DNA of 64,000 nt from contig OX595986.1 of assembly GCA_951394045.1 (NCBI GenBank), positions 2,447,534 through 2,511,533 of the forward strand. The letters run 5' to 3'. Under the pieces are notes generated by a model. That model ran no database searches, was not told the origin of the DNA, and saw only the letters and a list, made by a program, of their open reading frames with translations. The stretch is from Nitzschia sp. DOCU1 (Eukaryota; Bacillariophyta; Bacillariophyceae; Bacillariales; Bacillariaceae). The translations under genes and the position numbers were made by a program. Of the stretch, positions 50,418 to 59,987 are shown one piece after another. How positions within the stretch are numbered: position 1 is the stretch's first letter; every line of letters starts with the position of its first letter.

Positions 50418-51338
50418 CAGGTTTGCAAAACAAGACTTTACTATGTTTCAATTTTTCTGGGATCTCGTTTGATGGGAAGGGACGTCTTGCTTTGTTGATG
50501 CTTCATTTTTTCGACGAAACATCATCAGATCCATTCCACCATAGTAGTAGTAGTCATCATTTTTCTCTGCTGTACTACATGTAGTAGCTACGTAGTATGA
50601 GATCAATCTAACCAGCGCCACAGCAGTATGCTTAAGCAACGGTGGCTTCACCGACGTTGGGTCCAGCAGCTGGCTCGTTTTCGTCTCGAATGGAAATATC
50701 ACGAGAATGATGTGTCCTAACCCCCTGTAATCGTGCAGGATCTGTTCCTGACTGACGTCAGAGTGGCAAGACTACCGGTAAGACGCTTAGCTTCCGAAAG
50801 AGTAATCGCAATGTAATTGCAATAGAGAGAAATCCAGTTCGAATCTTACTTTCGGTAGTTAGTATTCGTAGTAGTAGCACGCGACTGATGGCTGGACTGA
50901 TCTCGACGTAGTAGTGGTCGCAATAGCAGCGGATTGCACGAGTCGAGTCGACTTGAACCAACAATTACTTAAAATGAATATCTGCTGGGCACATGAAGGA
51001 GGGCAGAGACCTTACACGAGCTTACCGGGTACAGACAGTAACTAATGCGGCCAATATGGTCTCTATTGCTAGATCGTCATAAATAAGGGCAGAGATAGAG
51101 ACCACCGACAAATCGTGTCGCGATCACTACAAATTGGCGAAATGAAAATCGCACTCTTGGCACGTTAACCCACCTGCGATCATTTCCATGACTCACGACG
51201 CGATCACATCGTCTCCTACAGTAGGGGCAAGATTGGAAAATTCGGAAATGAAAAGCACACTCTTGGCATGATCATCCTCCTCCCATAAAAATATCTTCGG
51301 ATCAAAACCAAAACGATTACCAGTTCTCACAATAAAAG
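50418..51338. promoter_or_regulatory. Divergent promoter region, block copy 3 (empty retroelement site)
   Basis: About 920 bp between SNAPC3 and protease starts. GCGATCACTAC/AAATTGGCG at 51121-51140 is the uninterrupted counterpart of the YR element's insertion site. TATA-like ATAAAAATAT is at 51285-51294, 45 bp before the ATG. Confidence 0.55.
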
Positions 51339-52737
51339 ATGAAATTCAGTGCTGCAACATTCGTGCTCTCCTCGTCCACGCTCTTCGGCGTTGCGCTCAG
51401 TTCGGATGGCGACGCCGGCGGACAATTCTACATGAAGCACAAACTTGGAAGCAACAAGGTCCAAAAAGATGGCGTTTCCGACAATGATCAGATTGGAGTC
51501 AAAATTGTTGGTGGCGACGAGTCGCAAGTTGGTGAATTCCCCTATTACGGTACGTCAATGTTGAGCAAACAGAAGTCGCATTGCTTCTTCCACAACCTGA
51601 GACTCACAGGTTGCTCCATCACACAACAACGACACAGTTGACATGCAAGGATGCGGTGGTACCTTGATTGCCCCCAATGTCATCTTGGGTGCCGCTCATT
51701 GTGGCTCATACCTCGGTCAAACGGTTTATGTCTCTGGATACGAGTCTAGCACTACCAACTACAATGCCGTCGCCGTGAAGGTTGTCGACGAAGCCATTCA
51801 CCCGCAGTACAACTACGAATCCGACCAGAATGACTTTCACTTGTACTACTTGGAACAAGAGGTTTTCCCGAATTCTCAAATTACCCTAACACTCAACACC
51901 GATGGGGCAACGCCAGCTAATGGTCAAGACCTCACTGTGCTTGGACTTGGTACCCTGACTGAGGGAGGGGACACTCCAGATATTTTGAGAGACGTTGTTG
52001 TACCCACTGTAAGCAACTCGTTCTGCAGCTCTGAACAGTCGTACGGAAACGCGTTCGATCCAGATGTGATGCTTTGCGCTGGTGAACCTGGTAAGGACTC
52101 CTGTCAAGGAGATTCTGGAGGTCCGATTGTCATCCGCGACAATAACAATCACGTCCTTGTTGGGGTTGTTTCTTGGGGAATCGGCTGCGGTGATGCCAAC
52201 TTTCCTGGAATCTATGCCCGAGTCAGCAGTGCAATGGATTGGATCAAGAGTGTGGCATGTGATACCTGGAACAGCAATGGTAGCTTCTGTGGTAGTGAAG
52301 GCTCCTCGTCGGACTCACCCAGCACTCATTTTCCGACCGAAGAAGGCTCGTTCTCATTCACCGGCACTTCTTTTCCGACCGATGAAGGCTCGTTCTCATC
52401 CAGCACCCCTTCGCCGAGCGATGGAGGCTGTGTCGAATTGAAACTGGAATTCAAGACCGACAGTTGGCCCCAAGAAAACAGCTTCTCTGTGGTAAACGCC
52501 AACGGAGTCGTGATAGAGGGAGACAGTTTCGACGCAGAACGCGTGTACAACTATGATGCCTGCGTGCCGGAAGACATCTGCACTACCTTGAGTTTTTTCG
52601 ACGACTATGGCGACGGTATCCTTGGCGATGGATATCTGGTTGTCACTTTGAACCAAGTGGAAATTTTCAACAACTGGTACTTCGGCTCGGGCGTTCAATG
52701 GAAATTGGGAAACGGATGTGAACGTTCATGGGAATAA
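51339..52737 (+). CDS. Secreted trypsin-like serine protease, copy 3
   Basis: Exons 51339-51549 and 51638-52737 with the conserved 88-nt intron, giving about 436 residues. Catalytic and specificity residues match copies 1 and 2. Differences are small: one codon fewer near the signal peptide (SSDGDAGG), a Gly to Glu change in the linker start (GSEGSSSDS) and PSTHFPTEEG in place of PSTPFPTEEG. The C-terminal domain (CVELKLEFKTDSW to GNGC) is unchanged. All three copies look functional, so the family appears maintained as a tandem array. Confidence 0.9.
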
Positions 52738-52852
52738 TGAATTCAATTATAATAGAACCCTCCTCAATCTTTGTTGTGCAGATTCAACATTGTGTTCACC
52801 TGCAGACTCGTGGTGATCCGCATTGTCCGTACCCATTTCCCCGCTAGTAATT

Positions 52853-53296
52853 GTGCCTTGAAATACTGAATCTGTTAAAAAAAACATGTCAGAAGCCCGC
52901 ACCCGTATAAGTCGAGCACTCTCCATCATACCAGTATCATGACCACACATATTCGGCATGGCGGCATTTAGAGATACTTTTGTTGCCTCATAGTCATTTC
53001 TATAGCGTTATACGCTGACTTGCAAGAATCGAAAATCCACGCCTGCTACCGGTGTATGTGATGATCCAGCATTCCTTCTCTAAGCTTTGTAGGAAATAGT
53101 AGTACAAGGACACTGCCAAGACAGCTTGGGGGCATGAGTGACAGCTGCCACCTCGAATAGCCCACATGCCCTGGCGCTGGCAACATGTCGTAGCATGAAA
53201 AGTGGAACAGTGAAGCATTTCGAAGTCAAACAATTCTTGACGCTGTCATCTTTGGTACTGTACAAAAAAGCCAAAGTGGTTTCTCAAGTTCCAGAT
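52853..53296. other. Intergenic region right of the tandem array
   Basis: About 440 bp of single-copy-looking sequence between the end of the triplicated block and the 3' end of the Arb2-like gene. No gene supported. Confidence 0.4.
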
Positions 53297-54472
53297 TCAT
53301 TTTTCTCCATTCATTTGCATCTTGGTCGTGCCGTTTTCGACAGTGGGCAAGGCCTTCCAAAATGCTGGACTCTGTTCATTGCGCTTGTCGAAAAAGTCCC
53401 AAATCACCTTTCGCGCCACCCAACACATGGCCGCGTGGTCCGTCGTACCCGCCCATACCGTTGGAATCTTCCCGAAACGCCGGAACCACCACTGATTGCC
53501 TTCGTGTTGCTCTCCTGCCTTTTTATCCTTGTGATTGGCAAATGTATCGGAAGGATTCTCCGAGCAATTCCGAATATAAAGTACACGTTGTGACTCGAGA
53601 AATTCTGCGACGGGTTTGTCGTCCTTGGCCCACTGGAGGTTATGTGTCGAATCGGTAAAGACCAGTGCCTGGATATTTGCCAACAATTCTCGTCGATGTT
53701 CGCCTTCCAGAAGATAGTGTACTAGATAGCCACCTGCTGCCGAGTGTGATAAAATGTAGATTGGATGCTTGGCGAGAGAGGATTGGTTCCAGTCCAAATG
53801 GTCCAACGATTTCCGAATCAGAACGAGACCTTGCATTTTCCCACGAGCATTTGGATCCAAGACAATCACTGACCACCCCCGTTGAATCGCTTGATGAATG
53901 TGATACAAGGCCGACCCTCGTTCCAGCCCCGATACGAGAAGTTCACGCACCGACAAGATTCCCGCTCGTGATTTTCCCTTGCCCGTAAATACCATGAGAA
54001 CAGGTCGTTGTTCTTCCGAATCGGTGGCATAGTTGGGGCTTGCCAATGCATGTATAGCTTCGCCTTCATGATCAAATAGATGGACCCATTCAAGCCCATA
54101 GTCTGATTTTAACTGCGCTTGTACAATTTGTTGGCAGCATTTCATCACTTTGTCAAAGGTGGGACCATCGGGAATATAGGTTTTCCGATTCGCAGGAGTA
54201 ATCATTACCCCAGTCGTCTTATGAAATAGCCGAGTCTCTGGCAACCCGTCGACGGTGTACGAGACTTGACGATATTCAAAACCACAATCCGACAGCCCCA
54301 ATGCCCCAAACCGAACCGGGGGTTCTTCGAGCGGTGGCGCTGTTTCCACCCCCAGTGATTTCTCCACTGCCCGGGCCAGAGCCGATTTCTGTGATGGGTG
54401 GCAATTGCCCATCTTGAATAATGCTTCTTGTCGTCGTTTCAAGAATGTTTTGAATGGGTTGTGAATTTCCAT
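53297..54472 (-). CDS. Arb2/FAM172-like domain protein
   Basis: A 391-residue protein with the Arb2/FAM172 domain in its C-terminal two thirds: VLMVFTGKGKSRAGILSVRE, RGWSVIVLDPNARGK, YILSHSAAGGYLVHYLLEG, ALVFTDSTHNLQW, RNCSENPSD and VWAGTTDHAAMCWVARKVIW. The fold is alpha/beta-hydrolase-like. In fission yeast Arb2 belongs to an Argonaute chaperone complex, and the animal FAM172A links to RNA processing. The SHSAAGG elbow keeps a Ser, and a His is present in TTDHA, so residual hydrolase activity is conceivable. No targeting peptide is obvious. Head-to-head with the lipase-like gene, 389 bp between starts. Confidence 0.75.
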   Translation of the reverse strand: MEIHNPFKTFLKRRQEALFKMGNCHPSQKSALARAVEKSLGVETAPPLEEPPVRFGALGLSDCGFEYRQVSYTVDGLPETRLFHKTTGVMITPANRKTYIPDGPTFDKVMKCCQQIVQAQLKSDYGLEWVHLFDHEGEAIHALASPNYATDSEEQRPVLMVFTGKGKSRAGILSVRELLVSGLERGSALYHIHQAIQRGWSVIVLDPNARGKMQGLVLIRKSLDHLDWNQSSLAKHPIYILSHSAAGGYLVHYLLEGEHRRELLANIQALVFTDSTHNLQWAKDDKPVAEFLESQRVLYIRNCSENPSDTFANHKDKKAGEQHEGNQWWFRRFGKIPTVWAGTTDHAAMCWVARKVIWDFFDKRNEQSPAFWKALPTVENGTTKMQMNGEK

Positions 54473-54861
54473 AAGTTAAGTAACGACTCGCTGGAAAAAT
54501 GGTCATTCCGATGCCACAAGGGGTGTCAACTATCAAGGACGAAGACTTCAATACCCAGCATCATTGTGGAAATGCAACGCGAACCGCGAATGCATGTGGG
54601 AAAGAACCCGGTGTATCTCATCTGAATGACTACTTTGACTCCGCGAATCCAAAAAAAATCTTTTGGGGCTAGCCGGCCCGCGCGCCTCGCAGTTTCCACA
54701 TCTTGAATCTTTCACATCTTTTCGTCGACCGCGACAATCGAGACAATGATCGCAACCACACACAGCCACGCAAATCGTTGTGTTTTGGCGCATTCTCTAG
54801 CACGCTCCTTCTCGTTGCTTCGCCTTGATTGACTTGTATACTTTCTGCGATCCAAACCACA
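54473..54861. promoter_or_regulatory. Divergent promoter region
   Basis: 389 bp shared upstream region of the Arb2-like gene (minus) and the lipase-like gene (plus). A GGCTAGCCGGCCCGCGCG GC-rich patch occurs near 54666. No TATA element clear. Confidence 0.4.
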
Positions 54862-55737
54862 ATGGCTAATAGTAACGCTACCAAAGGTGAAAGGCTCTCC
54901 ATACGTGGAATGGAATGCTTTGTCCATCAATGGAATGTAGACACATCCAAAACACCCAAAGCGCTGGTGGTCATTTTTCATGGATTTCTGGCACATGGCA
55001 ACTACCCCACTGTCCGATATGCCGCAGAATTCTTGTCAAAAGACGGATATGCCGTGGTGGCCGTGGATCTGCCGGGTCATGGTTTGTCCGAGGGTACTCG
55101 AGGATATCTGGAATGTGCGGATACTGTCATTGCCGATGGAGCTGCTATTGTCGAATATGCCCGAGGACTCTACAACAAGGATCAAACACTCAAATTGATG
55201 TTAGTGGGGTCCAGCATGGGAGGTGCTATTGCTCTGTCGGTAGCACAAAAGTTGGGCGCCCAAGTCGTTGCTGGTGTCGTCTTGCTTGCACCCATGCTTA
55301 AGCTCAATGTCAATGCTTTGGAACATGGGGCACTGCAGTGTTTGGCATTTATCTTGCCGACCGTGCCGTTGATACCTTCCAGTGCTACGGATGACTCGAA
55401 ACAATATCGTGATGAAGCCAAACGTAAAGAATGCGCGGAGGATACGTTGACGGTTTCAGGATCCAAACTCCGAGCCGCGTCGGCGTTGGCATGTGTCGAT
55501 ATCACCATGAATATCCGACAACAATTTGACCAGATTTCGATTGCGTTTCTACTCATGATTGCCGATGAAGATGTTGTGGTCAAGAACGAGGGGTCGGAGG
55601 AGCTGTTTGCCAAGTCTCCTTCTGTCGACAAGACCAAAAAGAATTATCCGGCGCTGCATGGCCTCTTGTGCGAACCGTCGCCGCTCTTTGATGAAATCAA
55701 AGGTGACATGCTCCAATGGATGAATGCACATATCTAA
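54862..55737 (+). CDS. Monoacylglycerol lipase-like alpha/beta hydrolase
   Basis: A 291-residue protein from the ATG at 54862. It has the monoglyceride lipase layout: VVIFHGFLAHGNYPT oxyanion region, VAVDLPGHGLSEG, nucleophile elbow VGSSMGGAIALS with catalytic Ser, the Asp in MIADEDVVV and the His in ALHGLLCE. Length is typical of the family. Likely substrate is monoacylglycerol or a lysophospholipid, giving free fatty acid. No signal peptide is seen, so it is probably cytosolic or peripherally membrane-bound. All triad residues intact. Confidence 0.85.
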   Translation: MANSNATKGERLSIRGMECFVHQWNVDTSKTPKALVVIFHGFLAHGNYPTVRYAAEFLSKDGYAVVAVDLPGHGLSEGTRGYLECADTVIADGAAIVEYARGLYNKDQTLKLMLVGSSMGGAIALSVAQKLGAQVVAGVVLLAPMLKLNVNALEHGALQCLAFILPTVPLIPSSATDDSKQYRDEAKRKECAEDTLTVSGSKLRAASALACVDITMNIRQQFDQISIAFLLMIADEDVVVKNEGSEELFAKSPSVDKTKKNYPALHGLLCEPSPLFDEIKGDMLQWMNAHI

Positions 55738-56323
55738 CTACTACTAGAGTAGAGAGAATGGGATAACCTGGTATGCGAGTAGATCGCAGGAGATGTCGAC
55801 AAATCGTTCTATCAAATTCCGGCCAGAACGAGCAACAAAGCGGGCGTTTCAAAGGTCGCTGGTGAATAAAAATAATATCATACTCATCATCATCAGAGGG
55901 TGATGGGATGCAACTCTTTCACCGGACACTGAGCTACATGCTCTGTTTGCTAGTACATAGTAGTATTGGCGCTCGCTCGTCGCTAAAAGATCTTTGACCA
56001 AAGCGATCGCACCAATCGGTCGGAGTAGTCGATTATGAGGATGGAATGAAATTTGGCGAAGCCCAAACTGTACTGTGTCGTGATTTGCGTGTCTTGCATC
56101 AGCCACCCAGGAATAAAGAAATTCTCTTTGAGATAGGCGCGCAGTACGGACGTTCAACGTAAATGTCGATAAACGAATAAATAAGCTCATTCCAGAATAA
56201 GAGCCCCTTGTGTCATCGGCAGTCCGAGCTGAAAGATCTTCTTCTCTCATCGATCTTTCGGAAGCATGAGCATCTTGCCATAAACTCAAAAACCATCTTG
56301 CAAATCCATTTTGTCTGAAGAAA
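55738..56323. other. Intergenic region
   Basis: About 585 bp. A long antisense open frame (55849-56388) overlaps it but has no recognisable family and crosses the next gene's start. CTACTACTAGAGTAG lies just after the lipase stop. No other feature. Confidence 0.4.
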
Positions 56324-57256
56324 ATGGAAGCTGTTACCATAAAGTCGCCCGACACATTCACAGAGGAGGAAGTATGGCAATTTCTCAAGGCTCTGGATCT
56401 ATCGGATCATATTGAATCCTTTCGCCACAATGCCGTGGATGGTCCTTTGCTTGTGACTTTGACATTTGATGATTTGACAGAAGAGATAGGTGTGTCGATG
56501 GGAGAAGCGGAGAAAGTCTTACGAATGGTAAACTTTGGCCGTGACCTTGCGGGTGTTTTGACGTCGAACGACCCTCGAGTCCAGAGTCTCGAGGCGGAAA
56601 ACGAAGGACTTCGGATGGAAATTGCTGATTTGGAAAGAGAGATTCGGTATCTCAAGGGAGAGCCTTCGTGGGATTCGAATGTCACTTATTCTGGGCCTGC
56701 CACTGCCGCCTCAAATCCGGCTACCCTGGTTCCTGCTGATGCTTCCACGCCGATTAGTTTGCCCTCCCCTTCCTACGTGACACCGACTACTCCAAGCCCT
56801 TCTAGTTATGTTGGTGCACAATATGTCACTTCCAATGGTTATATCAACGATAAATCATCAGCAGTCTCGGCGACACAGGCCGCGACGCCCTACAACATCC
56901 AAACGCAACAGCCATCCTATGTTTCTTCCGTACCCAAAACCACTACACAAATACCAGCCACAGCTGGAACTATTCCCAGCTATCCCACGGTCCCATCGGC
57001 AGCAGCACCAGCCTACACGCCATATGTCACAGCTGAAACTCCTCGTACTCTGGCCAGCCGAGCACCTCGAAATGTGTATGTCCCGCAAACATCATCTGCT
57101 GCACCTTACGTGCCCGCGACGCCGAATGCCTACGTTCCCAGCAGTGCTAGTACAACTTCGAACTATCGAGCCTATCAGCCCAAAGTTTACGTCCCCTATC
57201 AACCAAATGCAGCAAATAACGCCGAGCTTCCAAATGGCTTGGCCCGATATGTGTAA
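56324..57256 (+). CDS. SAM-domain protein with coiled coil and Tyr-Val-Pro-rich tail
   Basis: A 310-residue protein. Residues ~8-72 form a sterile alpha motif: WQFLKALDLSDHIESFRHNA, GPLLVTLTFDDLTEEIGVS and GEAEKVLRMV. A short coiled coil follows (~85-112, SLEAENEGLRMEIADLEREI). The remaining ~190 residues are low complexity, rich in Pro, Thr, Ser and Ala with recurring YVP, YVT and YVS units (for example NVYVPQTSSAAPYVPATPNA). SAM domains mediate self-association or partner binding, so an adaptor or scaffold is likely. The Tyr-rich tail could be a phosphorylation or phase-separation region. Function otherwise unknown. Confidence 0.75.
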   Translation: MEAVTIKSPDTFTEEEVWQFLKALDLSDHIESFRHNAVDGPLLVTLTFDDLTEEIGVSMGEAEKVLRMVNFGRDLAGVLTSNDPRVQSLEAENEGLRMEIADLEREIRYLKGEPSWDSNVTYSGPATAASNPATLVPADASTPISLPSPSYVTPTTPSPSSYVGAQYVTSNGYINDKSSAVSATQAATPYNIQTQQPSYVSSVPKTTTQIPATAGTIPSYPTVPSAAAPAYTPYVTAETPRTLASRAPRNVYVPQTSSAAPYVPATPNAYVPSSASTTSNYRAYQPKVYVPYQPNAANNAELPNGLARYV

Positions 57257-58037
57257 AGGAATACCCACCCCGAAAAAATATATTGCAGCGTAGTTTCCGA
57301 GGATCATCGGCGCCGTGCTGGGCATTACCGATACGATGAAAATGGTACTCAAGGCACGAGAGTTGTCGTCCAAGCCGTCAAGAGTGGGCGCTGCTGTACG
57401 GTCGGGAGGTCCTGAGACCAGTCAGCCGCAAAAGGCAGACAGGCCGTCTGTCGTCCTCACAAAGCATTGTGTCATTAATGTCGCCGACTGCATCCGTCTC
57501 CCGTTTGCTCAGCCGCCATTTTTGATCGCTAGCTACTACTATCTAGGAGTAGTACATTAAAGAGCGCGTAGCTATCGATCCGTCTTATTACTGTCAGAGT
57601 CTACAGTCTTTTCGCAGTCCATAGCAATAATGCGACCGATCTTCCTGCCAAAGATGGTTATGCATTTCGAATGGCGGCACTCCAAGATGTTTCCAGATCG
57701 AAAGGAAGCCGATAGTGACTTCAGGTACAGTCTCACCCCGGCCTTGTTCGTGTCACCTACAACAAAACGGAGGACCAGAAGGGCCTTGCCGGGTTCCGCT
57801 TTTCCAGAACCATCAAGTTGTGGAAGGATCAACTGGACGCCTCGTCGAGGGATGCAACGGCTGAAGCTCTGTCCAGAAGCATGACCCAAATTGGTAAACA
57901 CAGCCAATGCAAACGTTTCGATTCATTTGACATTGGAAGCAGGGACGGTGCTTTCTTCCGTCGCTCATAGAAAACCAGCTCGTTGCTTCAGTTGTTCGTC
58001 TGTTTTCTTCTCCTTGTTTCCCACGAGCCAGCCACCA
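57257..58037. other. Intergenic region with unassigned open frames
   Basis: About 780 bp between convergent genes. Overlapping open frames on both strands (57572-57907 minus, 57630-57884 plus) have no recognisable family. One could be a small gene or a decayed fragment; I cannot support a call. Confidence 0.35.
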
Positions 58038-59393
58038 TTACCATTGCAACAGGACGTTCGTTCCAGGGTGCCCTTCGTCGCCGTTGGCGAGGAGCAGGGT
58101 TTTGTTGTTTCCGTATTGTTCGACAAGAAAACCACACCCTGGGAGCGTGTGCTCCATGATAACGCTAACGAAACGATCTTCTAAGTTCTCCTGGTACCCC
58201 TTTCCAATGAAAAGCACGTCACGAGCTTCGTCGAGCGGAGCTACCCAGTCTGCGGGAGGATATGGCTTGATTCTCCAAGGTGCGGGCCCCCCGCAGTAGC
58301 CATCTTGTGTGTCTGTATCTGTCAGAACAACGTAAATGTCAGGAATTCCATCACCGTTAACATCCAAAACCTCGACATCAGGGGCAGAAAACGGCAGGGT
58401 CGCTCGAAAGTAGAAATCTGAAAAGTTGAATCGTTGCGGAGAATCAATTCCCTTGAATATTTTGAGAGCTGGAGGGTTCCATTCCTTGACTCTTTTTCGG
58501 TATCTATCAGTCGTCACAATGAGATCTGGAATTCCATCCATATCTACATCAGCCACAGTGGCCGAAATGATCCGATTGGTGCGATAGTTGCGGGGCATGT
58601 TTAACATTCGGAAAGTACCTCCCTCCTCTTGCTCGAAGAACATGGTCCAATTTCTATGGTGCATAACTATAAGATCGTCACGTCCGTCTTGATTCCAATC
58701 AACAACTGCAAGCTTCTTCGCCTTGGCAGGTTTATTCCACGGACCCAAGACTTCTTCAAAATAAGGTTCGCCGTCGATCAGTCGATACATTGTGTGATAA
58801 TTGACCTCGCCATCGGAACGCCTGGTACCATACGCGGAAAGAAACACATGAGTAATGTTCCCTTCATCCACACGGTTATGTATGGCTTCTATAAACCGCG
58901 CTCGAACCGTCGGATGTTTTTGTAGCCCGTGACGCAAGACTTTTTGAAGACTTCCGTCAGGTTGCGTCAGGTAGAGTTCACTATATCCTCTTCCTTTACC
59001 CTTGTCCGCACCGACAGCGCATACAATATCAAGTAAGCCATCCTTGTTCACATCCAAAGTAGTGCAATCGTGTCGATCGATATTGGGAGGGTGTGCATCG
59101 AGATCGTTAAGCTCGTCTGTCAAGTCCAGGACAGATAAAAATGGCATGGTCCAATTTCCAATTTCAGCATCGTAACAATAGGGCGACTCGTCCAGTTGAT
59201 GCCCGACGAGCCAAATGGTTGCATTTCCTCCACACCAAGGCGACCCTTCAGGCGATGAAAGGGATCCGTAGTTCATGCGTTGTGGCAGTTGTTCGATCAC
59301 AGTGATTTTGGGCTGCATCAAACTAGGATTGATGACGCTCATTGGCAAAGCGGAATAGTCGCCAAGGTATTCTGTTCCCACGGGCGGAAACAT
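58038..59393 (-). CDS. FG-GAP/VCBS repeat protein
   Basis: A 451-residue protein with four calcium-loop motifs of the D-x-[DN]-x-D-G type: DVNKDGLLDI, DWNQDGRDDL, DVDMDGIPDL and DVNGDGIPDI. They are spaced as in beta-propeller FG-GAP/VCBS proteins, such as integrin alpha-like and ASPIC-type extracellular proteins. Such proteins are normally secreted or membrane-attached. This frame starts abruptly with MFPPVG and no signal peptide. An AG (GAACGACAG) lies just upstream, so a short first exon with a signal sequence may be missing from my reading. Function unknown; adhesion or ligand binding is usual for the fold. Confidence 0.75.
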   Translation of the reverse strand: MFPPVGTEYLGDYSALPMSVINPSLMQPKITVIEQLPQRMNYGSLSSPEGSPWCGGNATIWLVGHQLDESPYCYDAEIGNWTMPFLSVLDLTDELNDLDAHPPNIDRHDCTTLDVNKDGLLDIVCAVGADKGKGRGYSELYLTQPDGSLQKVLRHGLQKHPTVRARFIEAIHNRVDEGNITHVFLSAYGTRRSDGEVNYHTMYRLIDGEPYFEEVLGPWNKPAKAKKLAVVDWNQDGRDDLIVMHHRNWTMFFEQEEGGTFRMLNMPRNYRTNRIISATVADVDMDGIPDLIVTTDRYRKRVKEWNPPALKIFKGIDSPQRFNFSDFYFRATLPFSAPDVEVLDVNGDGIPDIYVVLTDTDTQDGYCGGPAPWRIKPYPPADWVAPLDEARDVLFIGKGYQENLEDRFVSVIMEHTLPGCGFLVEQYGNNKTLLLANGDEGHPGTNVLLQW

Positions 59394-59987
59394 GTTTATA
59401 TCTGTCGTTCATATAGCGATTTCGCAGTAAATGGAATGAAATGGTTGACAAGCGAGAGTATTATGACATACAATGACGACGATGAGTTTGTTTCCTTCCA
59501 GGTCGAGAAAGAAAAAGTTGTGAAATATGAAAAAGTATGTTTGCCTGAGTGTCCAACGACCATAAAATGATTATGCCCATCGTAGAAAAATACTTAGAGG
59601 AGGTATTTCTGGCATATATTTCGTGGGCCGTTGGCATTTGTTTTCTGTGTACGTTTCAACAACACGATACTTCGCTCGTTTCCCCGCTTCCGTTCGCAAT
59701 TAACGACATCGTGTCAATGCTGTATATATGATGCGCTGGTATGAACATACGATACTCTAGCTCCATGGGCTGTCCGCCGGCCGTCATCACACACTCTGGC
59801 CGAGCCTGCTGACGAGTGGTCCGCGCGAGACAGGCCTTTCCAGTACTGGATTTACGTAACGTTCACAAGGCCGACATGTTAACGTTGGCAGCCGATCGCA
59901 TCATCCATCTCTCTCATCGACAATGACCGAAAGGAGAGCTTCTCACTGTTACTACCACACTCGCCCCATATAACAATAACGAGTGAG
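59394..59987. promoter_or_regulatory. Divergent intergenic region
   Basis: About 590 bp between the FG-GAP gene (minus) and the coiled-coil gene (plus). It may hide a short 5' exon of the FG-GAP gene. No gene supported. Confidence 0.4.

Larger units (their letters stand above)
48634..52852. repeat. Tandem block copy 3
   Basis: About 4.22 kb with complete SNAPC3 and protease genes and no retroelement. Its right end runs through GCTAGTAATT into unique sequence GTGCCTTG, showing the original right flank of the duplicated segment. It shares with copy 2 a deletion of about 15 bp near the protease promoter relative to copy 1, so copies 2 and 3 are the closest pair. Confidence 0.87.

Noticed and set aside
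55849..56388. 179-codon antisense open frame
   Set aside because: Overlaps the start of the SAM-domain gene and has no recognisable motif.
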